47,348 nucleotides of DNA from Curtobacterium sp. MMLR14_010 (GCF_001865015.1 NZ_MJGV01000079.1:86079-133426); one strand, 5' to 3'; positions 33,973-42,766 are shown, numbered from the stretch's first letter. Made by a program: numbers and translations. Notes: generated by a model not told the origin, from the sequence alone.

Positions 33973-35318
33973 CGTGTGGCTCCCGCCGGTTCCCATGCTT
34001 CGCGCTGTCCGGCTCCGAGGAGCAGGAAGCCCTGCTTGCGGACGCCGTCGCCACCGTTGGCGAAGCCGTCGTAGTCGATGTCGGCCATCGTGGCCGGGTG
34101 CGTGACCCAGTGCTTCGCCAGGTCGACGGCGGCGTCCTCGGCCCAGGCACGGAGCTGCTCGGCGTCGAAGGGGCCGGCGGCCGGCGTGTGCTCGCCGGCG
34201 GTCACGGCGTCGAGCACCGTGGCGAGGTGCTCGTCCGACCGGGCAGCCTCCGGCGCGAGGGCGTCGAGCCCGGCGCGGTAGGCCTCGACGTCGACGGGCA
34301 GTCCGTCCGGGCGCCAGCCGTCGCCGAGTCCCGCGGCGAGCTGGGCGTCGACGCGGAGTGCGAGGTCGACCGACTGCTCGCCGGGCTGCGGCACGACGAC
34401 GCGGGCGAGCGCCCGGAGCGTCTCGAGCTGCTCGGCGGACAGGGCCTGGGGAGGAGCACCGGGGTCGTCGGGCAGGGACCGGACGGCCAGGATGCCGCGG
34501 GTCCGCGCGCTGACCCGCGGCGAGGCGAGGATGCGGACGCTCGTGGCCGGGACGACGGGGCTGGGCGCGACACGGCGTTCCCAGAAGGCGCGGATGCGCT
34601 GGGCGACCTCGTCGGGTCGCTCCCACGGCAGCAGGTGCGCGGCCCCGGGGACGACGTCGAACTCGCCCGCGGTCCAGTGCGGCAGGTTCAGCTCGCGCTG
34701 GGCGTCGGGGCCGAGGTCGCCGTCACCGACACCGGCCAGGACCAGCGCCGGGACCGGGTTCGGCGGGAACTGGGTGGACCAGTCCTCGCGGCTGCCGCGG
34801 ACCAGCCAGTCGGTCCATGCGCGGGGGTCGGCGCGCTGGACGTCGTGGACGGCCATGGCGTGCGGCTCCGGGGGCAGCCGGGAGTCGGTGTTCGCCTCGA
34901 CGAACGTGTCGGCCTCGTCCGGGCCGATCTCGCCGTCGGCGGCCCAGCCGAGCATGGACGCGCGGCGCTCGTCGTCCATGGGCTCGGGGGAGAGCGGGGA
35001 CGCGGCGAGCAGGACCACGGCGCGCAGGCCGAACAGGCCGTTCGAGCCGTCGATCGTCCGCGACGCCACGACCGAGGCGACCTTGCCGCCCATGGAGTGC
35101 CCGATGAGCACCCACTCGGTGGCTCCGCTGCGGCCGACCGCCCGCTCGACGAGCTCGGCCATCTCCTCGACGGTCGTCCCCGTCACGGCGGAGCTCCTGC
35201 CGAAGCCGGGCAGGTCGATGCCGATCAGGTCGAGGGTGCCGGCGAGACGGGCCCGGAGGGTCGCGAACTCCTCGGAACTCGACCCGAGGGCGTGGAGGCA
35301 GAACGCGGTGGCCGTCAT
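33969..35318 (-). CDS. alpha/beta-hydrolase fused to a gluconate-dehydrogenase-subunit-3-like domain
   Basis: This 449-residue protein has two parts. Residues 1-250 form an alpha/beta-hydrolase with nucleophile elbow LIGHSMGG (Ser75), acidic candidates in GVGDGD (199-201) and GAAHLLPW with His228. Residues about 292-449 look like the small subunit 3 of gluconate 2-dehydrogenase (LSAEQLETLRALARVVVPQ, later DLAKHWVTHPATMADIDYDGFANGG). Subunit 3 is normally a separate secreted protein that helps assembly of the GMC subunit, encoded directly downstream here. The fusion suggests a hydrolase step, such as lactone or ester opening, coupled to oxidation. The ATG at 35318 is preceded by AGGAA. An ATG 12 codons earlier is less likely. 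Confidence 0.82.
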   Translation of the reverse strand: MTATAFCLHALGSSSEEFATLRARLAGTLDLIGIDLPGFGRSSAVTGTTVEEMAELVERAVGRSGATEWVLIGHSMGGKVASVVASRTIDGSNGLFGLRAVVLLAASPLSPEPMDDERRASMLGWAADGEIGPDEADTFVEANTDSRLPPEPHAMAVHDVQRADPRAWTDWLVRGSREDWSTQFPPNPVPALVLAGVGDGDLGPDAQRELNLPHWTAGEFDVVPGAAHLLPWERPDEVAQRIRAFWERRVAPSPVVPATSVRILASPRVSARTRGILAVRSLPDDPGAPPQALSAEQLETLRALARVVVPQPGEQSVDLALRVDAQLAAGLGDGWRPDGLPVDVEAYRAGLDALAPEAARSDEHLATVLDAVTAGEHTPAAGPFDAEQLRAWAEDAAVDLAKHWVTHPATMADIDYDGFANGGDGVRKQGFLLLGAGQREAWEPAGATR

Positions 35319-35438
35319 TCCTTCGTTCCTACGGGACGACCGTGCCCCGTTCACAGCACGCTGTACCCCGCCGACACTGGTTTGTTACGACCGCGCGAAG
35401 ATCTCCCGTGACGCAGGCCCACGAACGGGTCCCGGCGA

Positions 35439-35453
35439 TACGTTCGAGTCATG
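35439..35453 (+). promoter_or_regulatory. leaderless-type -10 box of the GCS2/ATP-grasp gene
   Basis: TACGTT (35439-35444) lies six bases before the ATG at 35451 and no ribosome-binding site is present. Confidence 0.5.
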
Positions 35454-38000
35454 AGTGCAGAGCTGACGCTCGGCGCCGAGGAAGAGCTGCACCTCATCGA
35501 CCTCGAGTCCGGCCGACTTTCCGCGAAGGCGCCCCGCCTTCTGCCCAAGCTGCCATCGGACCGCTTCGGCGCCGAACTGCAGCGCACGACGATCGAGACG
35601 AACACCCCGGTGGTGACGACGCTCGACGACCTGCGGCGGGTGATCGTCGACCTGCGGAGCGAGCTCTCCGCGGCCATCGCCCCGGCCGGTGTCACCATCG
35701 CCGCGGTCGGCACCGCGCCCAGGTCCGAGTACGCCGACTTCGAACTGACCTCGGGTGGCCGCTACGGCCGCATGCAGGAGCAGTACCGGATGCTCGTCGA
35801 CGAACAGCTCATCTGCGGCCTGCAGGTGCACGTCGGGGTGAGCGACCGCGACCTGGCGGTGGAGATCGCCCAGCGCGTGGCCCCGGTGCTCCCGGTGCTG
35901 CTGGCGCTCAGTGCGTCGAGTCCGTTCTGGAACGGGCAGGACACCGGGTACGCGTCCTTCCGGAGCATCATCTGGCAGCGCTGGCCGTCCGCCGGCAGCT
36001 TCGGTCGGGTCGAGAACGCGGCCGAGTACGACCGCGTGCTCGACGACCTCATCGCCTCGGGTGTGATCGCCGACAAGAAGATGGCGTACTTCGACGTGCG
36101 GCCGTCCTCGCACGCCCCGACGCTCGAGCTCCGGGTCTGTGACGCCACCCCCGTGGTCGACGACGCGGTGCTCATCGCCGGGATGTTCCGCGCCGCGGTC
36201 CGGCGCGCCGAGAAGGCGATCGAGTCCGGCGCCGAGTGGCACCCCCGGAGCGAACCGCTGCACCGTGCGGCGATGTGGCAGGCGGCCCGCAGCGGTCTCA
36301 GTGGCGAACTGCTCGGCCTCGGTCAGCACCCGGAACGGCTGCCCGCCGAGGTCGCCGTCCGCCAGCTCGTCTCCCACCTGCGTCCGGAGCTCGAGGAGCT
36401 CGGCGACTGGGGCACCGTCACCAGCCTGCTCGAGGACACCCTGGCGCGCGGCAACTCCACCGACCGCCAGCGCACCGCCTACGCCGAGCGCGGGGAGCTC
36501 GACGACGTCGTGACCCAGGTCGTCGAGGACACCGCCGGCACGCCGTCTGGCCGCGACGAGCACCCGATCGTCGCGATCCCGTCCTACCGGGTCCGTGCCG
36601 GTGACGAAGCGGTCGGCCCGGGCGCCCGCCCGCGTCCGGCGTTCCGCGACCTGGCCGCGTTCTTCCGCGGATGGGACCCCGAGACGACCATCGAGCACTG
36701 CACCGCCCGCGACGTCTGGACCCGCGAGCACGAGATCGGCTTCGTCGTCGACGGTGGCGTGCAGCAGTTCGGCTGCGACCTCGTCCCGCGCACGGTCAGC
36801 GCCTACGAGTGGGCGCAGCTCGAGCAGGGCCTCGGGCAGCGGGCACGGGCGATCGAGCTGTTCCTCCGCGATGCCTACGGCCCCCGCCGGATCGTGGCCG
36901 ACGGCGCGATGGACGAGCACGACGTGGTCGGCAAGAACGGCTGGGACCCGGACGCCGAGCGGCTCCCGCAGCACGCCGTCCGCGCCCCGGTGATGGGCTT
37001 CGACCTGGTCCGCAACGAGTTCGGCGGCTGGCGGGTGCTCGAGGACAACGTCCGCTCGCCCTCCGGCGTCGCGTACGGCCTGGCGCTCCGCGAGCTGATG
37101 GACGACGTCGTGCCCGACGCGCCGCGACCCGACCGGCTCCGTGACCCCTCCGGTGTCCCGGCACTCCTCCGCGAGACGCTGCGGCGGAACGCCGCTGCCG
37201 TGACCGGCAACCAGGACCCGGTCCTGGCACTGGTGACCGACGGCCCCGGCGCCGGCGCGTGGTACGAGCACCGCCGGCTGTCCGACGGGGCCGGGATGCG
37301 CCTCCTGTCCGAGTCCGACCTGACCGTCCGCGACGGCCGCGTCGTCGAGGCGGCGACCGGCGACGTGCTGGACGCGCTGTACCTGCGGGTCGACCGCGAC
37401 GTCCGCGCCCTGACGAGCGACCACACGCCGGACCTCGGCGCCCAGGTCCTCGACGCGGCCGCAGCCGGTCGCGTCTACCTGGCCAACGCCCCCGGCAACG
37501 CCCTCGTCGACGACAAGGCGATGTACGTCAACGTGCCGGACCTCATCTGGTACTACCTCGAGGAGAAGCCCCTGCTCGAGTCCGTGCCGACCTACCGCAC
37601 CAGCATCGAGGGCGAGCGGCTGTCCGTGCTCGACCGCGTCGGGGAGCTCGTGACGAAGCCCGTCGACGGCGAAGGCGGTCGCGGTGTCCTCATCGGCCCG
37701 AGTGCGAGCGCGCCCGAGGTCGCCGAACGGCGTCGGGAGATCGCGGCGGACCCGGCCGGCTGGGTCGGACAAGAGGTGGTGCAGCTCTCCTCGCACCCGA
37801 CCATCGGCCCGGCCGGACTCGACCCGCGGCACGTCGACCTGCGGGCGTTCGTCTACGTCACCGGCACCGGCCCGGACGACACTCACCTCGCCGACGTCGC
37901 GCTCACCCGCGTGGCACCCGAGGGCAGCATGGTCGTGAACTCCTCGCGGGGCGGCGGCGCGAAGGACACCTGGATCATCGGGACGACAGGAGAGCGCTGA
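35451..38000 (+). CDS. GCS2 carboxylate-amine ligase fused to a circularly permuted ATP-grasp
   Basis: This is a two-domain predicted ligase of 849 residues. Residues about 1-365 belong to the glutamate-cysteine ligase type 2 (YbdK) family: LTLGAEEELHLID at the start, GLQVHVGVSDRDLA in the middle. Residues about 400-849 are a circularly permuted ATP-grasp, with FVVDGGVQQFGCDLVPR, WRVLEDNVRSPSGVAYGL, VTKPVDGEGGRGVLIG and VDLRAFVYVTG. Both families make amide bonds using ATP, so one polypeptide could join three building blocks, as bifunctional glutathione synthetase does with other domains. The next gene starts one base inside its stop (TGATG), followed by an S9 peptidase. The product is unknown; an amidated, glutamate-containing small peptide is the best inference. 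Confidence 0.88.
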   Translation: MSAELTLGAEEELHLIDLESGRLSAKAPRLLPKLPSDRFGAELQRTTIETNTPVVTTLDDLRRVIVDLRSELSAAIAPAGVTIAAVGTAPRSEYADFELTSGGRYGRMQEQYRMLVDEQLICGLQVHVGVSDRDLAVEIAQRVAPVLPVLLALSASSPFWNGQDTGYASFRSIIWQRWPSAGSFGRVENAAEYDRVLDDLIASGVIADKKMAYFDVRPSSHAPTLELRVCDATPVVDDAVLIAGMFRAAVRRAEKAIESGAEWHPRSEPLHRAAMWQAARSGLSGELLGLGQHPERLPAEVAVRQLVSHLRPELEELGDWGTVTSLLEDTLARGNSTDRQRTAYAERGELDDVVTQVVEDTAGTPSGRDEHPIVAIPSYRVRAGDEAVGPGARPRPAFRDLAAFFRGWDPETTIEHCTARDVWTREHEIGFVVDGGVQQFGCDLVPRTVSAYEWAQLEQGLGQRARAIELFLRDAYGPRRIVADGAMDEHDVVGKNGWDPDAERLPQHAVRAPVMGFDLVRNEFGGWRVLEDNVRSPSGVAYGLALRELMDDVVPDAPRPDRLRDPSGVPALLRETLRRNAAAVTGNQDPVLALVTDGPGAGAWYEHRRLSDGAGMRLLSESDLTVRDGRVVEAATGDVLDALYLRVDRDVRALTSDHTPDLGAQVLDAAAAGRVYLANAPGNALVDDKAMYVNVPDLIWYYLEEKPLLESVPTYRTSIEGERLSVLDRVGELVTKPVDGEGGRGVLIGPSASAPEVAERRREIAADPAGWVGQEVVQLSSHPTIGPAGLDPRHVDLRAFVYVTGTGPDDTHLADVALTRVAPEGSMVVNSSRGGGAKDTWIIGTTGER

Positions 38001-39814
38001 TGTGTGGACTCGCGGGCGAGATCCGGTTCGACGGGTCCTCGCCGGACGTCGGGGTGGTCGCGCGGATGACGGGGTGCCTGGCGCACCGTGGTCCGGACGG
38101 CGACGGACTCTGGGCACGCGGCCCGGTGGCGCTCGGCCACCGGCGGCTCTCGATCGTGGACCTGTCGACCGCCGGCGCGCAGCCGATGGTGGTGCCGCGC
38201 CTCGGTCTGACGATCGCCTACAACGGGATGGTCTACAACTACCGGCAGCTCCGCGACGAGCTGCACGGCAAGGGGCACACCTTCTTCTCGACGTCCGACA
38301 CCGAGGTGATCGTGGCCGCGTACGCCGAGTGGGGCACCGCGTTCGTCGAGCACCTGATCGGGATGTTCGCGATCGCGATCTGGGAGCACGGCAGCGGTCG
38401 GCTCGTCCTGGCGCGCGACCGGCTCGGCATCAAGCCGCTCTACGTCGCCGCGGTGCCGGGCGGCCTGCGGTTCGCGAGCTCGCTGCCCGCGATCCTCGCC
38501 GGGGACCGGAACGACGCCGGCACGGCCAGCGCGCACGCCGTCGACACCTCGGTCGACCCGGTGGCCCTGGCGTCGTACATGACCTTCCACTCGATCGTCC
38601 CGGCACCGCGCACGATCCTGTCCGGCGTCGGCAAGCTCCCGCCTGCCACGGTCCGGGTCGTCGAGCCCGACGGCACCAGCACGGACACCACCTACTGGGA
38701 GCCGCGGTTCGAACGCGACCCGGCGAAGGCCGACTGGTCCGACGCGGACTGGCAGCAGGCCTTCATCGACTCGCTCCGCACCGCCGTCGAGCGCCGCATG
38801 GTCGCCGACGTGCCGGTCGGGGTGCTGCTCTCCGGCGGCATCGACTCGTCCCTCGTGGTCGCCCTGCTCGCCGAGGCCGGCCAGCAGGACCTCGCCACCT
38901 TCAGCATCGGGTTCGAGTCGGCCGGCGGGGAGTCCGGCGACGAGTTCGAGTACTCCGACGAGGTCGCGCGCCACTTCGGCACCGACCACCACCGCATCCG
39001 GATCCCCTCCGACCGCCTGCTCGACGGCATCGACGGGTCGATCGCCGCGATGAGCGAACCGATGGTCAGCCACGACTGCGTGGCGTTCTGGCTGCTCTCG
39101 CAGGAGGTCTCGCAGCACGTCAAGGTCGTGCAGTCCGGCCAGGGCGCCGACGAGGTCCTCGGCGGCTACAGCTGGTACCCGCCGCTCGCCGACGTCCCGC
39201 GCGACCAGGCCGCCGAGGCGTACCGGTCCGTGTTCATGGACCGCCGGTGGGCGTCCCTGCAGGGCATGCTCGGGGAGCGCTGGCGGAGCGACGACGACAC
39301 CCCGTCGGCCTTCGTCGACCGCGAGTTCGCCCGCCCGGGAGCCGAGACGAGCGTCGACGCGGCACTCCGGAGCGACACCACGATCATGCTCGTGGACGAC
39401 CCGGTGAAGCGCGTCGACAGCATGACCATGGCGTGGGGCCTCGAGGCCCGCGTGCCGTTCCTGGACCACGAGTTCGTCGAGCTCGCCGGTTCGATCCCAC
39501 CGGCGCTCAAGCTCGCCGACGGCGGCAAGGGCGTCATGAAGCGCGCGGCGCGGGGCATCGTCCCCGACGCCGTCATCGACCGCACCAAGGGGTACTTCCC
39601 GGTGCCGGCGATCCGGCAGCTCGAGGGACCGTACCTGGAACGCGTCCGCCAGGCGCTGCACGCGCCAGAGGCCAGGGAACGCGGCCTGTTCGACCCGGGT
39701 ACGGTCGAGCGGATGCTCCAGGACCCGAACACGACGAGGACCGAGATCGGCGCGAACGCGCTCTGGCAGCTCGGCCTGATCGAGATGTGGCTGCAGCAGC
39801 AGGGGGTGCGGTGA
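38000..39814 (+). CDS. asparagine-synthase-type glutamine amidotransferase (AsnO/NAGGN-like)
   Basis: This enzyme uses glutamine nitrogen and ATP to turn a carboxylate into an amide. The 604-residue protein keeps the N-terminal nucleophile Cys2 (MCGLAGE), the class II amidotransferase domain (LAHRGPDGDG, YNGMVYNY) and the synthetase PP-loop LLSGGIDSS, followed by SGQGADEVLGGY. Sequence and context are like the amidotransferase of N-acetylglutaminylglutamine amide loci, which amidates a dipeptide, not free aspartate. AGGAG lies before the ATG, and the ATG shares one base with the upstream stop. The downstream peptidase start overlaps its stop by four bases, so the three proteins are coupled. 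Asparagine synthesis cannot be excluded. Confidence 0.88.
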   Translation: MCGLAGEIRFDGSSPDVGVVARMTGCLAHRGPDGDGLWARGPVALGHRRLSIVDLSTAGAQPMVVPRLGLTIAYNGMVYNYRQLRDELHGKGHTFFSTSDTEVIVAAYAEWGTAFVEHLIGMFAIAIWEHGSGRLVLARDRLGIKPLYVAAVPGGLRFASSLPAILAGDRNDAGTASAHAVDTSVDPVALASYMTFHSIVPAPRTILSGVGKLPPATVRVVEPDGTSTDTTYWEPRFERDPAKADWSDADWQQAFIDSLRTAVERRMVADVPVGVLLSGGIDSSLVVALLAEAGQQDLATFSIGFESAGGESGDEFEYSDEVARHFGTDHHRIRIPSDRLLDGIDGSIAAMSEPMVSHDCVAFWLLSQEVSQHVKVVQSGQGADEVLGGYSWYPPLADVPRDQAAEAYRSVFMDRRWASLQGMLGERWRSDDDTPSAFVDREFARPGAETSVDAALRSDTTIMLVDDPVKRVDSMTMAWGLEARVPFLDHEFVELAGSIPPALKLADGGKGVMKRAARGIVPDAVIDRTKGYFPVPAIRQLEGPYLERVRQALHAPEARERGLFDPGTVERMLQDPNTTRTEIGANALWQLGLIEMWLQQQGVR

Positions 39815-41775
39815 GCGAGACCCGGCCGGGAGGCTCGACCTCCGTCGCACCCGCACCGCACGTCGGGTCCGTGGCCGGTCCCGACAGCGCGGCCGGTTCC
39901 GCCGCCGACCTCGGTGAGCGGCTCACCGCCGCCTGGGGCTCGTGGGGCCCCACCATGACGCGGAACGCCCGCCGGGTGGCGTTCGTCAGCGACCGGCACG
40001 GCACGCCGGAGGTCTTCGTGCAGGACGTCGTCGTCGACGGGCCTCTGCCGGAGCCGACCCGCATCACGCTGAGCGAGGACCCCGTCATCCGCGTCTCGTG
40101 GTCGTCGGACGGTGAGTGGCTCGCCGTGGCCATCGCGACCGACGGCGGCGTGAAGCAGCAGGTCTGGGTGGTCCGACCCGACGGCACCGACCCCGCGCAG
40201 ATCGCCGGGTCCCGGTACCAGCACGCCGAACTCGGGCCGTGGAGCCGCAGCGGCCACCGGGTCGTCATCACGCTGCCCTCGACCGAGGCCGACCAGCCCG
40301 CCCGCGCGTACCTCGTCGACCCCGTGTCCGGCGACCGCGACGACCTGGCCCTCGGGGAGCTCATCCACGTCCTCGACCTCTCCGTCGAGGAGCGCCTCGT
40401 CGTGCTGCGCGACGGGCAGCGCGGCCACGAGTTCGTCGTCGTCGTGGACCGCCTCACCGACGAGGACCACCCGCTCCTCATCGACCCGCCGTCCGGCTCG
40501 GCCGAGATCGCGTTCATGCGACCGTCGCCCGCCAGCGAGACCAGCCCGCTCGTCGCCTACGTCGCCACCGAGGCCGGCGCCCCCCGACGCCAGCTCGTCG
40601 CGCAGCCCGTCGGCCCGCACGGCTGGCGCGGACGACCCAGGAGCATCGTCGCCCGACCCGACGGCGAACTCGAGTTCCTGGACGCCGACGACGCCGGCCG
40701 CACGGTGCTGCTCGGCTGGAACGTCGACGGCCGCAGCGAGCTCGAGCTCATCAACACGCACGACGCCTCGCGCACCCCCGTGCCCGACCTGCCCGGCGAG
40801 GTCGTCACCGACCCCGTGCTGAGCCGCGACGGCCGGAGCGTCCTGCTCGCGGTCGAGGGGCCGACCCACCCGCGGGAGCTCTGGCGCCTCGACACCAACG
40901 CCCTGACCTGGAGCCGCGTCACCGACGTGCCCGACCTGCCCGCCGCCGCGCTCGTCCAGCCGACGCTGGAGCGCGTGCGGGCGCGTGACGGACTCGAGCT
41001 GACCGGGTGGCTGTACCGGGCGGTGGAGCCGGCCGCGTCGTCGACCGAGACCGGCGTCGGGACGGGTGTCGAGCCTCCCGTCCGTGGTGTGCATCGCGCA
41101 GCGATGATCCACCTGCACGGCGGACCGGAGTCGCAGGAGCGACCGACGTTCTCCGCGCAGCACCAGGCGCTCGCCGCGGCGGGCATCACGGTGTTCGCCC
41201 CGAACATCCGCGGCTCGTCCGGGTACGGGCACGAGTTCGTGCACGCCGACGACCTCGGGCTGCGGTGGAACGCGCTCGCGGACGTCGTCGACTGCGCCCG
41301 GTGGCTCGTGACGAACGACCTGGCGGACCGGTCGCGCGTGGCGGTCGAGGGGCGGTCCTACGGCGGCTACGCGACGCTCGCGTCGCTGGCCTTCACGCCC
41401 GACGTGTTCGCGGCCGGGGTCGCGGTGTGCGGGATGAGCGACTTCGCGACGTTCTACCGGGACACCGAGCCGTGGATCGCGGCTGCGGCGGCGACGAAGT
41501 ACGGCCACCCCGTGGACGACGCCGCCCTGCTCGACGCCCTGTCGCCGATGCGGGCGATCGACGAGGTCACCGCGCCGCTGCTCGTCGTGCACGGCGAACT
41601 CGACACCAACGTGCCGGTCGGTGAAGCGCACCAGGTCGTCGCCGCGCTCCGGGAGCGGTCGCACGACGTCGGCTACCTGGAACTCGCGGGCGAGGGGCAC
41701 GAGTACCGCCGGCAGTCGTCCCAGGCGCTGCTCGTGCGGCGGATGGTCGAGTTCCTGGCGTCCCGCCTGGCCTGA
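39811..41775 (+). CDS. S9-family serine peptidase (acylaminoacyl-peptidase/prolyl oligopeptidase-like)
   Basis: This is a predicted cytoplasmic oligopeptidase of 654 residues. After a low-complexity N-terminus, a beta-propeller (about 30-390) is followed by the alpha/beta-hydrolase domain. The catalytic triad is visible: GRSYGGYA (Ser), HGELDTNVP (Asp) and GEGHEYRR (His). HLHGGPESQ marks the oxyanion region. The start GTG overlaps the amidotransferase stop. Amidated-dipeptide osmolyte loci usually carry an M42 peptidase at this place; an S9 enzyme may do the same job of product turnover or trimming. The joint between propeller and hydrolase holds an insertion of about 20 residues whose DNA contains a copy of the dispersed GCCTCCCGTCC element. 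Confidence 0.88.
   Translation: MSETRPGGSTSVAPAPHVGSVAGPDSAAGSAADLGERLTAAWGSWGPTMTRNARRVAFVSDRHGTPEVFVQDVVVDGPLPEPTRITLSEDPVIRVSWSSDGEWLAVAIATDGGVKQQVWVVRPDGTDPAQIAGSRYQHAELGPWSRSGHRVVITLPSTEADQPARAYLVDPVSGDRDDLALGELIHVLDLSVEERLVVLRDGQRGHEFVVVVDRLTDEDHPLLIDPPSGSAEIAFMRPSPASETSPLVAYVATEAGAPRRQLVAQPVGPHGWRGRPRSIVARPDGELEFLDADDAGRTVLLGWNVDGRSELELINTHDASRTPVPDLPGEVVTDPVLSRDGRSVLLAVEGPTHPRELWRLDTNALTWSRVTDVPDLPAAALVQPTLERVRARDGLELTGWLYRAVEPAASSTETGVGTGVEPPVRGVHRAAMIHLHGGPESQERPTFSAQHQALAAAGITVFAPNIRGSSGYGHEFVHADDLGLRWNALADVVDCARWLVTNDLADRSRVAVEGRSYGGYATLASLAFTPDVFAAGVAVCGMSDFATFYRDTEPWIAAAAATKYGHPVDDAALLDALSPMRAIDEVTAPLLVVHGELDTNVPVGEAHQVVAALRERSHDVGYLELAGEGHEYRRQSSQALLVRRMVEFLASRLA
41060..41083. 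repeat. dispersed GC-rich hairpin element inside the S9 peptidase gene
   Basis: GGACGGG (41060-41066) pairs with CCCGTCC (41077-41083) around a 10-base loop, and the right arm GCCTCCCGTCC (41073-41083) is identical to those at 15068-15078 and 45679-45689. It stays in frame and encodes part of an interdomain linker (GTGVEPPVRGV). Confidence 0.55.
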
Positions 41776-41826
41776 GCGGCTGCGGGCTGGGCGCGTGCCG
41801 GGCGCGGGGCGGGCGTGGCGGGCTCT

Positions 41827-41916
41827 GGTGCGAGGTTGCACACCCCGTGCGAGCGTGATGGGTCGCACCGGGTGCGCAAGGCCGCACGGGCCGGGGCATC
41901 GAGCACGGTGCGAGGT
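41827..41916. repeat. GGTGCGAGGT direct repeats upstream of the gntR-type gene
   Basis: GGTGCGAGGT occurs at 41827-41836 and 41907-41916. Between them are further GTGC/GCAC dyads, for example GTGCGAGGTTGCAC and GCACCGGGTGC. The repeats precede the promoter of the GntR-type gene and may be regulator sites. They are GC-rich, so a chance origin is possible. Confidence 0.4.
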
Positions 41917-41935
41917 GGGTGCATCGTCGATTCTC

Positions 41936-41951
41936 TAGGATCGAGGGCGTG
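41936..41951 (+). promoter_or_regulatory. leaderless-type -10 box of the gntR-type gene
   Basis: TAGGAT (41936-41941) lies seven bases before GTG at 41949. It supports the GTG start over earlier in-frame codons. Confidence 0.5.
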
Positions 41952-42665
41952 ACCACGACGATGCCCGGCTTCGACGCGCACCGCATCACGCAGCGCGGGC
42001 TCCGCGACCGCGTGTACGACCGGGTGCTCGACGTCCTCATGGGACACGACGTCGAACCCGGCATGCGCCTGTCGATCGACGGGCTCGCCCGCACGCTCGG
42101 GGTCTCGCCGACCCCCGTGCGCGAGGCCCTCGTGCAGCTCGAACGCACCGGACTCGTCGTGCGCGAGGCCAACAAGGGCTACCGGGTCGCCCCGCCACTG
42201 CAGGGGGACCAGCTCGAGGCGCTGTTCGACGCCCGGCTCATCATCGAGAGCGGCGCGGTCGAGCTCGCCGCCCGCGGGGACGTCGCCGCGCTGCGTGCCC
42301 GGCTCGCGTCGGCGCTCGCCGAGCAGTCAGCCGTCGTCGAGGAGATCGCCGTGGTCGGGGTGGCAGCGGCGTCCGAGGAGCTGATGGCACGGTTCTTCCG
42401 CAGCGACTGGCAGTTCCACCAGGTGCTCTTCGACGCGACCCGGAACCCGTTCCTGCAGGAGATGTCCGAGGTCATCACGACCCGGGTGCACCGGATGCGC
42501 CAGATCGTCGAGGGCGGCGACGACGACACCGACCGCGCCGTGCAGGAGCACCGGGCGATCGTCGAGGCCCTCGCGGTCGACCCCGCGTCCGCCGTCGAGG
42601 CGATGCGCGTGCACATCCACGCGGTGCGGCTGCGGTCGCGGGCGGACGCGTCGCACGGGGGCTGA
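41949..42665 (+). CDS. GntR-family transcriptional regulator (FCD domain)
   Basis: This is a predicted repressor of 238 residues. The winged helix-turn-helix lies at about 15-75 (LSIDGLARTLGVSPTPVREALVQLE), and an all-helical FCD ligand-binding domain follows (about 95-225) with metal-ligand-type histidines in WQFHQVLF, TRVHRM and VHIHAVRLR. This is the FadR/VanR subgroup, which usually responds to small organic acids or sugar acids. It is directly upstream of the catabolic operon but separated from it by a terminator, and the operon promoter holds two palindromes that suit this class. GTG at 41949 is supported by the -10 box; an ATG at 41961 is an alternative. Confidence 0.9.
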   Translation: MTTTMPGFDAHRITQRGLRDRVYDRVLDVLMGHDVEPGMRLSIDGLARTLGVSPTPVREALVQLERTGLVVREANKGYRVAPPLQGDQLEALFDARLIIESGAVELAARGDVAALRARLASALAEQSAVVEEIAVVGVAAASEELMARFFRSDWQFHQVLFDATRNPFLQEMSEVITTRVHRMRQIVEGGDDDTDRAVQEHRAIVEALAVDPASAVEAMRVHIHAVRLRSRADASHGG

Positions 42666-42672
42666 CGCAGAC

Positions 42673-42713
42673 GGACGCCCGTGCCGAGGTTCGGGTCAGC
42701 GGCACGGGCGTCC
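42673..42713 (+). terminator. hairpin terminator after the gntR-type gene
   Basis: A perfect 13-bp stem, GGACGCCCGTGCC (42673-42685) with GGCACGGGCGTCC (42701-42713), has a 15-base loop and starts seven bases after the stop. Confidence 0.85.
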
Positions 42714-42766
42714 TGATCCTCCGAGCCCGGTCTTCTTCGGAGCCCCCGGACGGGGGGTTTGGTCGA

